From assembly GCF_004217145.1 (NCBI RefSeq), contig NZ_SHKR01000011.1, positions 1,364,001 to 1,428,000 on the forward strand: a DNA stretch of 64,000 bases. Reading direction: 5' to 3'. Source of the stretch: Kribbella rubisoli (GTDB taxonomy: Bacteria > Actinomycetota > Actinomycetes > Propionibacteriales > Kribbellaceae). The notes below the pieces were generated by a model, which was given only the letters and a program-made list of their open reading frames with translations, was not told the DNA's origin and searched no databases. The position numbers and the translations under genes are program-made. The stretch's first letter is position 1. Each line of letters begins with the position of its first letter. This document shows, piece by piece, positions 1-8,791 of the stretch.

Positions 1-321
1 CGCCTGCGCACCCACCGCGATCCGGTAGGTCCGAACTGACCCGGGCTGGACCGTGGTGATCGTCACGCTGCTGCCGGACGAGTACCCGTGCGCGACCTCC
101 TGCCACCGCTTCAACGACGGGATCCACTGGTGCAACGGGATCCGCGTGCCGGCTGCGGGCGCCGGCGTCAACGTCCCGACAACCGTGATCACACCCTTGG
201 TCGCGTCCGTCGTCCGAATGCTCGCGATCTTCGCCGTCCGCGTCGGCGCCGCAACAGCCGCGATCGGGGCCGCACACCCCACGACGAGCAACGTCAGCAG
301 TCCGGCTAGCACACGACGCAT
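1..321 (-). CDS. Secreted protein or lipoprotein, N-terminal part (runs off left edge)
   Basis: An open frame of 107 codons starts at ATG 321-319 and has no stop before the window edge, so the C-terminus is missing. GAGGAG lies about 9 bases upstream of the start. The protein opens with Arg-Arg and a hydrophobic stretch containing LVVGC (residues 12-16), which fits a loose lipobox with Cys16 as the lipidated residue. An alternative is signal peptidase I cleavage after AVAA, near residue 25. The mature part is rich in Thr, Ser and Val and looks like a small beta-rich extracellular domain; I do not recognise the family. The gene is divergent from korA across about 270 bases. Being secreted is well supported; the lipoprotein assignment and function are not. 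Confidence 0.6.
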   Translation of the reverse strand, partial: MRRVLAGLLTLLVVGCAAPIAAVAAPTRTAKIASIRTTDATKGVITVVGTLTPAPAAGTRIPLHQWIPSLKRWQEVAHGYSSGSSVTITTVQPGSVRTYRIAVGAQA

Positions 322-500
322 GAAGACAACTCCTCGAAGTCACAGCTTGATGACGACACCCTGCCGGTTCTCACTTCGGATCGCAAGCGAGCCGCTGCGG
401 AGTGTGACACTGGGAGATTTCGCCTCTACCTGACCCAACGACCCGTTAACACCGCGTCCCAGGCTGTGGACCACCGGGGCTTCCGCATGGTTCTGTTCTA

Positions 501-530
501 AGGGCGAACTAATATTGGGGTTATCGCCCT
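501..530. promoter_or_regulatory. Inverted repeat in the korA upstream region
   Basis: Within the 269-base divergent region 322-590 there is an inverted repeat AGGGCGA (501-507) and TCGCCCT (524-530) with 16 bases between the arms. The loop contains TAATAT (510-515), a possible -10 element for korA, but no good -35 is visible. It could be an operator or a 5'UTR hairpin. The rest of 322-590 holds no gene I can support. Confidence 0.3.
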
Positions 531-590
531 GACGGGGGGATCGGCCTGTTGCCCACAAGGCGGCCGGACGACCCAAGCTTCGACTTGGAG

Positions 591-2585
591 ATGAAAAGAA
601 CAGTGACCATCGAGGTCAAGCAGCTCGACCGCGTGGTGATCCGCTTCGCCGGCGATTCCGGTGACGGGATGCAGCTCACGGGGGACAGGTTCACAGCGGA
701 AACGGCGTCGTTCGGCAATGACCTGTCGACGTTGCCCAACTTCCCAGCCGAGATCCGCGCACCAGCCGGAACCCTGCCGGGAGTGTCGTCCTTCCAGCTC
801 CACTTCGCCGACCACGACATCCTCACGCCGGGCGACGCGCCCGACGTGCTGATTGCTATGAACCCGGCAGCGCTGAAGGCGAACCTCAAGGACGTCCCCC
901 GCGGCGCGACGCTGATCGTCGACACCGCGGACTTCACCGCCCGCAACCTGAAGCGGATCGGGTACGACGAGAACCCGCTGGAGACCGGCGAGCTCGACGC
1001 GTACCACGTGGTCCCGCTCAACCTGACGGGCATGACGGTGGAGTCGGTCAAGGAGTTCGGGCTGACCCGCAAGGACGCGTCGCGGGCGAAGAACATGTAC
1101 GCGCTCGGCCTGGTGTCCTGGTTGTTCCAGCGGCCGGTCGAGTCGACGATCACATTCCTGCAGACGAAGTTCGCGGGCAAACCGGACATCCGGGACGCGA
1201 ACATCGCGGCCTTCCGCGCGGGCTACAACTTCGGTGAGACCGCCGAGGAGTTCTCGGTCCGCTACGAAGTGAAGCCGGCCAGCATGGCCACCGGCACGTA
1301 CCGGAACATCTCCGGCAACCTCGCGCTGGCGTACGGCCTGGTGGCCGGTGCCCAGCGAGCCGGCTTGCCGCTGGTCCTCGGTGCGTACCCGATCACCCCG
1401 GCGTCCGACGTACTGCACGAGCTGTCGAAGCTCAAGCGGTTCAACGTCACCACGGTCCAGGCCGAGGACGAGATCGCCGGTATCGGCGCGGCGCTGGGTG
1501 CATCGTTCGGCGGCGCGCTCGGCGTGACCACGTCGTCCGGCCCGGGTATCAGCCTGAAGTCCGAGACGATCGGCCTCGGCGTGATGCTCGAGCTGCCGCT
1601 GGTCGTCTGCGACATCCAGCGCGCCGGTCCCTCGACCGGTATGCCGACCAAGACCGAGCAGGCCGACCTGCTGCAGGTGATGTTCGGCCGCAACGGCGAG
1701 GCCCCGCTGCCGGTGCTCGCGGCCCAGTCCCCCGCGGACTGCTTCGCGATCGCGGTCGAGGCGGCCCGGATCGCGATCACCTACCGCACCCCGGTGATCG
1801 TGCTGTCCGACGGCTACCTGGCCAACGGTTCCGAGCCGTGGAAGATCCCGGTGGTCGCGGACCTGCCGACGATCGACCCGAACTTCACCGTCGAGCCGAA
1901 TGCGACCGACGACAAGGGCCAGCCGACGTACCTCCCCTACCTGCGCGACCCGGAGACCCTGGCCCGTGCCTGGGCCGTCCCGGGTACGGCGGGTCTGGAT
2001 CACCGGATCGGTGGTCTGGAGAAGGAGGACAAGACCGGCAACATCTCGTACGACCCAGCCAATCACGACCTGATGATCCGCACCCGACAGGCCAAGGTCG
2101 ACGGCGTCGACGTCCCGCCGATCGAGGTGGACGACCCCGACGGTACGGCGAAGGTGCTGGTGCTCGGCTGGGGTTCGACGTACGGCCCGATCGGCGCCGG
2201 TGTCCGCCGGGTTCGCGCGGTCGGCGGGAAGATCGCCCAGGCCCACCTGCGGCACCTGAACCCGTTCCCGTCGAACCTCGGCGACGTGTTGAGGTCCTAC
2301 GAGAAGGTCCTGGTTCCGGAGATGAACCTCGGACAGCTCGCGATGCTGCTGCGGGCGAAGTACCTGGTCGACGTCGTCTCCTACGCACAGGTCCGCGGTA
2401 TGCCGCTCGGCGCCGCGGAGCTGGCCGAGGTGATCGGCAACCTGGTCGAGGAGACCGAGGGCATCGACGACGACGCCCGTCACCTCGGTTCGGCCGCCGC
2501 CGGTCTGAAGCACGGCGAAGCGCTGCACGCCGAGGCCAACGGCCGGCCGAAGGGGCAACTGCACGAATCGGAGGGAGCACGATGA
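591..2585 (+). CDS. korA: 2-oxoglutarate:ferredoxin oxidoreductase, alpha subunit (gamma-alpha fusion)
   Basis: KorA works with KorB to oxidise 2-oxoglutarate (or a related 2-oxoacid) to the acyl-CoA and CO2 while reducing ferredoxin, a cytosolic TCA-linked step in many actinomycetes. The 664-residue protein has the usual fused layout. An N-terminal gamma-type domain begins with the FAGDSGDGMQLTG loop (about residues 19-31), and a pyrimidine-binding alpha domain starts near residue 240 with GAYPITPASD and ends in a transketolase C-like region. The length is normal for the fusion form. The start is uncertain: ATG 591 lies immediately after GGAG, GTG 603 sits 12 bases after the same GGAG, and TTG 549 is also in frame. 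The stop overlaps the korB start as ATGA, so the two are translationally coupled. The family is certain; 2-oxoglutarate specificity is inferred. Confidence 0.93.
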   Translation: MKRTVTIEVKQLDRVVIRFAGDSGDGMQLTGDRFTAETASFGNDLSTLPNFPAEIRAPAGTLPGVSSFQLHFADHDILTPGDAPDVLIAMNPAALKANLKDVPRGATLIVDTADFTARNLKRIGYDENPLETGELDAYHVVPLNLTGMTVESVKEFGLTRKDASRAKNMYALGLVSWLFQRPVESTITFLQTKFAGKPDIRDANIAAFRAGYNFGETAEEFSVRYEVKPASMATGTYRNISGNLALAYGLVAGAQRAGLPLVLGAYPITPASDVLHELSKLKRFNVTTVQAEDEIAGIGAALGASFGGALGVTTSSGPGISLKSETIGLGVMLELPLVVCDIQRAGPSTGMPTKTEQADLLQVMFGRNGEAPLPVLAAQSPADCFAIAVEAARIAITYRTPVIVLSDGYLANGSEPWKIPVVADLPTIDPNFTVEPNATDDKGQPTYLPYLRDPETLARAWAVPGTAGLDHRIGGLEKEDKTGNISYDPANHDLMIRTRQAKVDGVDVPPIEVDDPDGTAKVLVLGWGSTYGPIGAGVRRVRAVGGKIAQAHLRHLNPFPSNLGDVLRSYEKVLVPEMNLGQLAMLLRAKYLVDVVSYAQVRGMPLGAAELAEVIGNLVEETEGIDDDARHLGSAAAGLKHGEALHAEANGRPKGQLHESEGAR

Positions 2586-3661
2586 GCACGGTCGACCTCG
2601 GCCTGCCGAGTCTGCCCGGTGGCCTGCGCGGCGTACCGGCCGCGACCGAGCCGCAGAACCGCAAGGAATACGTGTCGGACCAGGAGGTCCGCTGGTGCCC
2701 GGGCTGCGGCGACTACGCCGTACTCGCGGCCTTCCAGGGGTTCCTGCCCGAGCTCGGGATCAAGCGCGAGAACGTCGCGATGGTCTCCGGGATCGGCTGC
2801 TCGTCGCGGTTCCCGTATTACCTGTCGACGTACGGCATGCACTCGATCCACGGGCGTGCGCCGGCGATCGCGACCGGGCTCGCGGTGGCGCGGCCCGACC
2901 TCAGCGTCTGGGTCGTCACCGGTGACGGCGACGCGTTGTCGATCGGCGGCAACCACCTGATCCACACGCTGCGGCGCAACGTGAACCTGAAGATCCTGCT
3001 GTTCAACAACCGGATCTACGGTCTGACCAAGGGTCAGTACTCGCCGACCTCGGAGCCGGGCAAGGTGACGAAGTCGACGCCGATGGGCTCGGTGGACAAC
3101 CCGTTCAACCCGGTCTCGCTGGCGCTCGGTGCCGAGGCGACGTTCGTGGCCCGGACCGTCGACTCCGACCGCAAGCACCTGACGTCGGTACTGCGCGCCG
3201 CCGCCGAGCACCGCGGTACGGCGTTCGTCGAGATCTACCAGAACTGCCCGATCTTCAACGACAACGCGTTCGAGGCGTTCAAGGACCCGGAGACCCGGGA
3301 CGACGCGATCATCCCGCTCGTCCACGGCGAGCCGATCCGCTTCGGCAAGGACGGACATCTCGGCGTGGTGCGGGACGGGTTCGCGTCCCTCGCCGTACGG
3401 GAGGTCGCGGAGCTGCCCGGCGGCGAGGCGGATCTCGTCGTCCACGACGCGCACACGGAGGACCCGGCGTACGCGTTCGCGCTGTCACGGCTGACCGATG
3501 CGGGCGTGCTCCACCAGGCCCCGATCGGCGTGTTCCGCTCGGTCGACCGCCCGGCGTACGACGACCTGGTCCGTCAGCAGATCACCACCGCCCAGGAAAC
3601 CCAGGGCACCGGCGACCTCCAGGCCCTCGTCACCGGCGCCGACACCTGGACGATCAACTAG
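2582..3661 (+). CDS. korB: 2-oxoglutarate:ferredoxin oxidoreductase, beta subunit
   Basis: This is the thiamine-diphosphate subunit of the 2-oxoacid:ferredoxin oxidoreductase, 359 residues. CPGCGDY (39-45) and IGCSS (71-75) give cysteines typical of the 4Fe-4S site of beta subunits. The ThDP-Mg motif runs from GDGDALSIGGNH (114-125) to FNNRIYGLTKG (141-151). ATG 2582 overlaps the korA stop by four bases, and GGAGG precedes it. The gene ends in the middle of a CTAG palindrome whose other strand provides the stop of the convergent alpha/beta hydrolase, so there is no room for a terminator between them. No ferredoxin gene is adjacent. Confidence in the family is very high. Confidence 0.93.
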   Translation: MSTVDLGLPSLPGGLRGVPAATEPQNRKEYVSDQEVRWCPGCGDYAVLAAFQGFLPELGIKRENVAMVSGIGCSSRFPYYLSTYGMHSIHGRAPAIATGLAVARPDLSVWVVTGDGDALSIGGNHLIHTLRRNVNLKILLFNNRIYGLTKGQYSPTSEPGKVTKSTPMGSVDNPFNPVSLALGAEATFVARTVDSDRKHLTSVLRAAAEHRGTAFVEIYQNCPIFNDNAFEAFKDPETRDDAIIPLVHGEPIRFGKDGHLGVVRDGFASLAVREVAELPGGEADLVVHDAHTEDPAYAFALSRLTDAGVLHQAPIGVFRSVDRPAYDDLVRQQITTAQETQGTGDLQALVTGADTWTIN

Positions 3662-4401
3662 TCGAGGAATTCCCGGACGGCTTGCTCGAAGCCGTTCGGG
3701 GCCTCGATCCATGGGTAGTGCCCGACACCGTCGAGCACTACCCGTTCTGCGTTGGGCAGCGCTTTGAGCAGGCTGTCGGTCACGTGCGGCGGCCGTAGAT
3801 CCTCCGCACCGTGCACGAGGAGCGTCGGTACGACGACCTTGGCGCAAGCGCTCGCCCGATCTGTCAGCGTCGTCAGCTCCGCTCGCAGTGCATCCGCACA
3901 GACCTGGTTGGGCTCGAACCACGGCGTGTTCAGCCTCCGGGCCAGGTCCAGGGCTGTCGCCCGATCGGCGAGGTTCACGGAGATCTGCGCGATCCACGGA
4001 TCAGGTTCCGTAGTACCAGCGAGACGCTCGGCGACGCGCGCGCGGTAGTCGGCCGGCGGACCGTCGAGGCCGACCGATGAGACGAGCACCAACCGGGACA
4101 CGGCCTCCGGATGTGCTTGAGCAAACTCCAGTGCGAGCGAGGCTCCCCAGGAATGCCCGATCACAATGCACGGATCGGGGCCGCACACAGTGGCCAGGTC
4201 GGCGACGTAGCGGGCGAGGGTGTACGGGCCGCGACGGTCCGAGCGGCCGCAGCCTCGTTGGTCCCATCTGTGCAGCGTGAACCCGGGCAGCGACAGGTCG
4301 TGGAACACGTCCCACCAGCCAGGACCGCCGTGGACCAGGACAACGCGTGGGCCGTGCCCGGTGACGTGGGTCCACAGGTAGCAGCCGTCGTCGGTGATCA
4401 C
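3658..4401 (-). CDS. Alpha/beta hydrolase, proline iminopeptidase-like
   Basis: A 247-residue alpha/beta hydrolase. It has the oxyanion-hole motif HGGPG (24-28), the nucleophile elbow GHSWG (Ser84) and the WDQRG strand typical of the proline iminopeptidase branch. The acid VHGAEDLRPPH and the catalytic His in GVGHYPW lie near the C-terminus. GTG 4401 is chosen because the protein then begins just before the first beta strand and the start lies 7 bases after the upstream serine hydrolase stop; no good ribosome site is visible, so translation is probably coupled. It is the last gene of the minus-strand operon that begins with the TetR gene. Substrate unknown: peptide, ester or lactone are all possible. 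Confidence 0.82.
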   Translation of the reverse strand: MITDDGCYLWTHVTGHGPRVVLVHGGPGWWDVFHDLSLPGFTLHRWDQRGCGRSDRRGPYTLARYVADLATVCGPDPCIVIGHSWGASLALEFAQAHPEAVSRLVLVSSVGLDGPPADYRARVAERLAGTTEPDPWIAQISVNLADRATALDLARRLNTPWFEPNQVCADALRAELTTLTDRASACAKVVVPTLLVHGAEDLRPPHVTDSLLKALPNAERVVLDGVGHYPWIEAPNGFEQAVREFLD

Positions 4402-4408
4402 CTGCGGG

Positions 4409-5557
4409 TCAGTCCAGCGCGCCGTACACGGCAGCCCGGAGTTCGCGGCGGATCGGGTATCTGGCGGAGGGGACGAGTTGGGTGAGGAAGACGACGACGA
4501 GCTCGTCGGCCGGTGAGACGAAGAACGCCGTCGACGCCTTGCCGCCCCAGAAATACTCGCCGGGCGTCCCGATGGTCTGCGCGACGATCGGGTCGAGCAG
4601 CACTCCGAAGCCGAGCCCGAACCCCTGCCCCGCCCGCTTGGTCTCACCGCCGAAGTCCGCGAACGCGGCGAGATCCTGACCACCGGGCAGATGGTTGGCG
4701 GTCATGAACCGCAAGGTCCTGGGCCCGATGATCCGCGTCCCGTCGAGCGAACCGCCGCCGGCGAGCATCCGGGCGAACCGCAGGTAGTCGTTCGCTGTCG
4801 ACACCAGTCCGGCGACCCCGGAGAGGAACGTTCGCGGCCCGATGTAGGGGCTGGTCCGCGGATCATCGGTCAGCTGGAAGCCGCCGTCGTCGTACCCGTA
4901 GCACGCCGCGAACCGGGAGATGCTTGCCTCGGGCACCGAAAAGCCGGTGTCGGTCATGCCGAGCGGTTCGAAGATCCGGGTCCGCAGGTACGCGTCCAGC
5001 GGTTGCCCGCCGATCACCTCGCACAGCAGGCCGACGAGATCGGTGGAGACCCCGTAGATCCAGCGCGTCCCGGGGTCCGCCTGCAACGGCAGGCCGGCCA
5101 GCCGGCCCGGCAACTCCGACAGCGGTGCGTCCGAGTCCATCCCGGTCAGCCCGGCCTCCTGATGGAGCAGGCTGACCGGATGGTTGCCGTTCGACGCGGC
5201 GAGTCCGGACGTGTGCATCAGCAGATCCCGCACGCTCATCTCGCGGGTCGACTCGCGGAGCGCGCCGTCGTCGTACACCTTCGGCCGGCCGAGCTCCGGC
5301 AGGTACTTCGCCACCGGATCGTCGAGCTGGAAGCGTCCCTCCTCGTAGAGCTGCATCAGCCCGAGGCTCACGATCGGCTTGGTCATCGAGTAGATCCGGA
5401 AGATCGTGTCCGCGGTCATCGGCAGCTCGCGCTCGACGTCGCGACGCCCGTACACATCGAACAGCAGGACCTCGTCGCGGTGCGCGACCGCGGTGACCGT
5501 GCCCGGGAAGCGGCCGTCGTCGACGTACCGCCGGACCAGCGCCGTCACGTTCTGCAC
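4409..5557 (-). CDS. Serine hydrolase, beta-lactamase class C / EstB family
   Basis: A 382-residue penicillin-binding-protein-fold hydrolase. The active-site SxxK motif is SMTK (57-60). A conserved Tyr lies in RWIYGVS near residue 166, and WGG near residue 344 replaces the KTG motif, as in family VIII esterases. No signal peptide is seen, so a cytoplasmic esterase is more likely than a beta-lactamase. GTG 5557 is preferred because AGGAGG lies five bases upstream; an in-frame TTG at 5605 has no such site. About 50 bases separate it from the upstream HAD gene and 7 from the downstream hydrolase, so it belongs to the same operon. Substrate not predictable. Confidence 0.88.
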   Translation of the reverse strand: MQNVTALVRRYVDDGRFPGTVTAVAHRDEVLLFDVYGRRDVERELPMTADTIFRIYSMTKPIVSLGLMQLYEEGRFQLDDPVAKYLPELGRPKVYDDGALRESTREMSVRDLLMHTSGLAASNGNHPVSLLHQEAGLTGMDSDAPLSELPGRLAGLPLQADPGTRWIYGVSTDLVGLLCEVIGGQPLDAYLRTRIFEPLGMTDTGFSVPEASISRFAACYGYDDGGFQLTDDPRTSPYIGPRTFLSGVAGLVSTANDYLRFARMLAGGGSLDGTRIIGPRTLRFMTANHLPGGQDLAAFADFGGETKRAGQGFGLGFGVLLDPIVAQTIGTPGEYFWGGKASTAFFVSPADELVVVFLTQLVPSARYPIRRELRAAVYGALD

Positions 5558-5608
5558 CGCGACCTCCTGTAATGATTGCTTCAGAGAGTCGGATATCTGT
5601 CGCAAAGA

Positions 5609-6253
5609 CTACATTAGGTCGAGCAGATTCGTCCCTACCGTGCGATCCAGGTGCCGCGCGACCAGCCCGGCCGCCTGCGCCCCGAGTACATCGTTCTCGA
5701 GGTTGTCGCCGATCATCAGGACGTCGGCCGGCTCGGCTCCCAGTGCCTCACAGGTGCGCAGGTACGCCTCCGGGGCCGGCTTGCTGAAGCCGAGCGCCTC
5801 CGAGGTGCAGACCACGTCGATCAGGTCGGCCAGCCCGATCGCCGCCAGCTTCGCGTTCTGCTGCACCGTGTTCCCGTTGGTGAGTACGCCGGTCCGCCAA
5901 CCGTTGCCCTGAGCAACTTCCAGCGCGGGACGCGCGTCCGGGAAGGCGATCCAGTTGCTCCGGTACTGCGTCAGGTAGCCCTCGAACATCTCGTCCAACC
6001 CGGCCTCGGTCGCCGGGACCGGGCGATCGATCACCGGGAGGAAGGCCTGGAGGCGAGCACGGCGCTGGCCTTGATGGGTGAGCTCTCCGGACAGCCAGCG
6101 GGGGTACTGCTCGTCCTCGATCACGAACCATTGCGCAACCAGCTCGTCCGTCGGCGTGAGCCCGAGCTCGGTCACCCAGCTGCGCAGCGCACGTTCGGCG
6201 GAGCCGGTGTGGTCGAACAGGGTGTTGTCGAGGTCGAAGATGACCGCCTTCAC
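5609..6253 (-). CDS. HAD-superfamily hydrolase (phosphatase)
   Basis: A 214-residue HAD phosphatase of the subfamily I, YjjG/Gph-like type. Motif I is FDLDNT with Asp7 as nucleophile and Asp9 as acid/base, motif II is the Thr in LTNGN, motif III is the Lys in SKPAPEAY, and motif IV is GDNLENDV. An alpha-helical cap lies between motifs I and II, as in beta-phosphoglucomutase-like and 2-haloacid members. The start is GTG 6253, which overlaps the stop of the flavoenzyme gene as GTGA; this start gives the canonical short N-terminus before motif I. Next to a lactate 2-monooxygenase homologue, a metabolite-repair or glycolate-phosphate role is possible, but this is speculation. Confidence 0.88.
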   Translation of the reverse strand: MKAVIFDLDNTLFDHTGSAERALRSWVTELGLTPTDELVAQWFVIEDEQYPRWLSGELTHQGQRRARLQAFLPVIDRPVPATEAGLDEMFEGYLTQYRSNWIAFPDARPALEVAQGNGWRTGVLTNGNTVQQNAKLAAIGLADLIDVVCTSEALGFSKPAPEAYLRTCEALGAEPADVLMIGDNLENDVLGAQAAGLVARHLDRTVGTNLLDLM

Positions 6254-7401
6254 GCGCGGACCACCGAGTCGCGGTTGAGTTCGCGGTGATTCGCATACCC
6301 GGACAGCGCCAGCGTCAGATCGAGCTCGGCCAGGAAGCAACGCAGTACGTGCTCGACACCGGCCTGTCCCGCGAGCGCGAGGCCGTAGAGCAGCGGACGG
6401 CCGAGAAGCACGGCCTTGGCACCGAGGGCGAGCGCCTTAGCTGCGTCGGAGCCGGTGCGTACGCCGGAGTCGAACAGGACTGTCAGTTGCTCGCCGACCG
6501 CATCCGCGATCGCAGGGAGCGCGTCGAGCGAGGCGACCGCGCCGTCGACCTGACGGCCGCCGTGGTTCGAGACGACGATGCCGTCGACGCCGTGCTCGGC
6601 CGCGAGTTTGGCGTCCTCGACCGCGGTGATGCCTTTCAGGACGATCGGGCCGTCCCAGTTGTCGCGCAGGAACGACAGGTCGTCCCACGACAGGCCGACG
6701 TTCGGGAAGATCTGCGCCCACAGCATCACCGCGGCGCCGGGATCCTCCGCGATCGGCTTGGCCAGCTTCGATTGGAAGACCGGGTCGCTGAAGTAGTTCG
6801 CGAGCCCCTCCCCCTTCAGGAACGGGAGGAACCCGCGATCCAGGTCGGCCGGCCGCCACCCGATCGTCCCGGTGTCCAGCGTAACGACGAGTACGCCGTA
6901 CCCGGCGGCCTTGGCGCGTTGCAGGAAGCTGAGGCAGACGTCGCGGTCGGTCGGGTAGTACAGCTGGAACCACTTGTTGCTCGCCTCGATCTGCTCGATC
7001 GCGTGGCTCGCCTGGGTCGAGTGCGTGTAGGTCAGACCGAGGGTGTCGGCGGCCCGGGCCGTGGCCAGCTCGCCGTCGGGGTGCGCGAGGGTCTGGACAC
7101 CGATCGGTGCGACTAGGACCGGCGCTGGCATCGCCGTACCGAGGATGGTGCAGGACAGGTCACGTTCGGTGCTGCCGCGGAGCATCCGGGGCGCCAGCCG
7201 CCAGCGGTCGAACGCCGCCTGGTTGGCCCGGGCGGTCGATCCGCCGCCCGCGCTCGGCCCGATGTACCCCATCGCCTCCAGCGTGAGCTTCCCGGCCGCC
7301 TGCGACTCCAGCCGGGCCAGGTCGGTCGTGATCTCCGGCGTCGTCCCCTGCAACATTCCCTGCAGGTAGATCTGCAACTGGTAGTCCCCGAAGTTGGCCA
7401 T
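6250..7401 (-). CDS. FMN-dependent alpha-hydroxy-acid oxidase, lactate 2-monooxygenase-like
   Basis: A 383-residue member of the FMN-dependent alpha-hydroxy acid dehydrogenase family. From its opening (MANFGDY, then IYLQG) and through most of its length it resembles mycobacterial lactate 2-monooxygenase, which converts L-lactate and O2 to acetate, CO2 and water. The catalytic His and Arg sit in SNHGGRQ, the FMN-phosphate region reads DSGVRTG, and FQLYYPTDRD is shared with the family. ATG 7401 matches the family start; GTG 7416 is in frame but less likely. The first 240 bases are overlapped by the upstream Lnt-like frame. The downstream HAD gene overlaps by four bases. Substrate could be lactate or another 2-hydroxyacid. 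Confidence 0.87.
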   Translation of the reverse strand: MANFGDYQLQIYLQGMLQGTTPEITTDLARLESQAAGKLTLEAMGYIGPSAGGGSTARANQAAFDRWRLAPRMLRGSTERDLSCTILGTAMPAPVLVAPIGVQTLAHPDGELATARAADTLGLTYTHSTQASHAIEQIEASNKWFQLYYPTDRDVCLSFLQRAKAAGYGVLVVTLDTGTIGWRPADLDRGFLPFLKGEGLANYFSDPVFQSKLAKPIAEDPGAAVMLWAQIFPNVGLSWDDLSFLRDNWDGPIVLKGITAVEDAKLAAEHGVDGIVVSNHGGRQVDGAVASLDALPAIADAVGEQLTVLFDSGVRTGSDAAKALALGAKAVLLGRPLLYGLALAGQAGVEHVLRCFLAELDLTLALSGYANHRELNRDSVVRA

Positions 7402-8791
7402 GCCGGATGTTTTCACGCCCGCCGCGGGACCTCAACAACAGCATCCCGGCCAGCGCCACCAGGCCGCACAACCAGGCGAACCAGTCACCCCAGGCGGTGT
7501 AGAGCGTGTGGTCGATACCCGGTCGGAGCTCACCGATCAGGACGGCCTGTCCGTTCGCCGGGGCGATGGTTTCGGCGACGATGCGGCCGTTCGCATCGGT
7601 CAGGGTAAGGCGGCCCTGGCTGCCGTCGCGGGCGATCGGGATGCCGTTCTCGATACCGCGCAGCAGGGCCATCCGGCTGTGCAGCCAGCCGTCGTCGACG
7701 AAGTCGAGCGCGGGGACGAGGAGTAGAGAGGTATCGAGTTCGCCGTACTGCCGGGCGAGCGCCGGGAAGTCGAGGTCCTTGCAGATCATCAGGCCCCAGG
7801 TGTTGTACGTCGCGAGTCGGTCGCCCGGCGTGTACGGCTCGATGCCTGGGATCAGGTGGTGCTTGTCGTACGACGTGGGCGCGGCACCGTCGGGGTGGAA
7901 CATCAAGGCGCGGTTGTGGTCCCCGTCGCCGAGCACCGTGAACCCGACGACCAGCTCGATCTTGTTGCTCATGGCAAGCGTTTGGAATTGCTGTGAGATT
8001 TGCGGGAGGTCGGTGGCCCGGACGTCGACGATCTTCTCCGGCAGCAGGACGATCTTCGCACCGGCCCGGGCGGCGTCGGCGATCATCGGGCGGTAGCGGT
8101 CGATGATCTGCGGTCCGGCAGCGTTGGGCCAGCCCGCGTTGTCTGCTCCTTGTGCGGAGAGTACGGCGATCTTCACCGGCGCGCTCTGCGGTGTCCCCTG
8201 CAGCCGCACCACGCCGTACAAACAGGTGCTAGCAGCAACAACCGTGAGGACGCCGATCAGTGCGAGCTTGCGCGCGGCAATCACCGCGGCCGGGAACAAC
8301 AGCAGGAAGCTGAGCCCCCAAGGCCCGGTCAACGACACGATCTGGTTGACCGGAGCAACCTCCACCTGCGTATACGCCAAACTCGTAAACGCACCGTGCG
8401 GCGAGACGCTCGCAATCCCATAGTCAAGCGCAGCCCACAAGGCCGGCGTCGCAAACGCAGCCATCACCGGATGCCCCCGCACCACAAGCGCCCTGAAAAA
8501 CAAGACAGTCCCGGCAAACACACCCGCCAACGCCACCAAGAACCCCAACACAACCACCGGCAACTCAAGATCCCCGAGCAAGTACCGCGCCAAATTGCCA
8601 AGCCCCAGAAGCCAACCCACAAACGCAGCCAAAGCCGCAACACGAGCCCGCAGCCGAACCGCCACCAGAAACACGGGGATGGGAGCAAGCCAGGTCAGCG
8701 CCGGGATCGTGTGCAAACCGGACCCGAAGTACAACAGCACCCCCGTTGCGAGGGCCGCCGCCACCGCAACCCATCTAGATACGTAATTCAT
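7160..8791 (-). CDS. Apolipoprotein N-acyltransferase-like membrane protein with nitrilase domain
   Basis: About six N-terminal membrane segments (residues 5-190) are followed by a carbon-nitrogen hydrolase domain with an intact catalytic triad: Glu252 in LLPEK, Lys310 in YDKHH and Cys337 in MICKD. A C-terminal membrane helix (about 432-453) completes the Lnt layout, so N-acylation of lipoproteins is the likely role. ATG 8791 has AAAGGA upstream and overlaps the TetR gene by 17 bases. The odd part is the end: residues 464-543 are read out of frame from the following flavoenzyme gene and have a random Arg/Gly/Ala composition. Both other frames contain a TGA just before that gene begins, so a lost stop or a one-base error is possible. 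Confidence 0.8.
   Translation of the reverse strand: MNYVSRWVAVAAALATGVLLYFGSGLHTIPALTWLAPIPVFLVAVRLRARVAALAAFVGWLLGLGNLARYLLGDLELPVVVLGFLVALAGVFAGTVLFFRALVVRGHPVMAAFATPALWAALDYGIASVSPHGAFTSLAYTQVEVAPVNQIVSLTGPWGLSFLLLFPAAVIAARKLALIGVLTVVAASTCLYGVVRLQGTPQSAPVKIAVLSAQGADNAGWPNAAGPQIIDRYRPMIADAARAGAKIVLLPEKIVDVRATDLPQISQQFQTLAMSNKIELVVGFTVLGDGDHNRALMFHPDGAAPTSYDKHHLIPGIEPYTPGDRLATYNTWGLMICKDLDFPALARQYGELDTSLLLVPALDFVDDGWLHSRMALLRGIENGIPIARDGSQGRLTLTDANGRIVAETIAPANGQAVLIGELRPGIDHTLYTAWGDWFAWLCGLVALAGMLLLRSRGGRENIRHGQLRGLPVADLPAGNVAGDDAGDHDRPGPAGVAGGREAHAGGDGVHRAERGRRIDRPGQPGGVRPLAAGAPDAPRQHRT

Noticed and set aside
340-576. 78-codon minus-strand frame in the korA upstream region
   Set aside because: No ribosome site, no family resemblance, and it covers the divergent promoter region.
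498-2564. Long minus-strand frame antisense to korA
   Set aside because: Composition is the Arg/Gly/Val-rich pattern of a shadow in GC-rich DNA, with no recognisable domain; korA on the other strand has clear motifs.
1838-2581. Upstream in-frame extension of korB
   Set aside because: It is korA read in another frame; ATG 2582 with ATGA overlap and GGAGG is the real start.
4402-4683. N-terminal extension of the alpha/beta hydrolase
   Set aside because: Ser/Arg-rich sequence is the serine hydrolase gene in another frame; GTG 4401 gives the family length.
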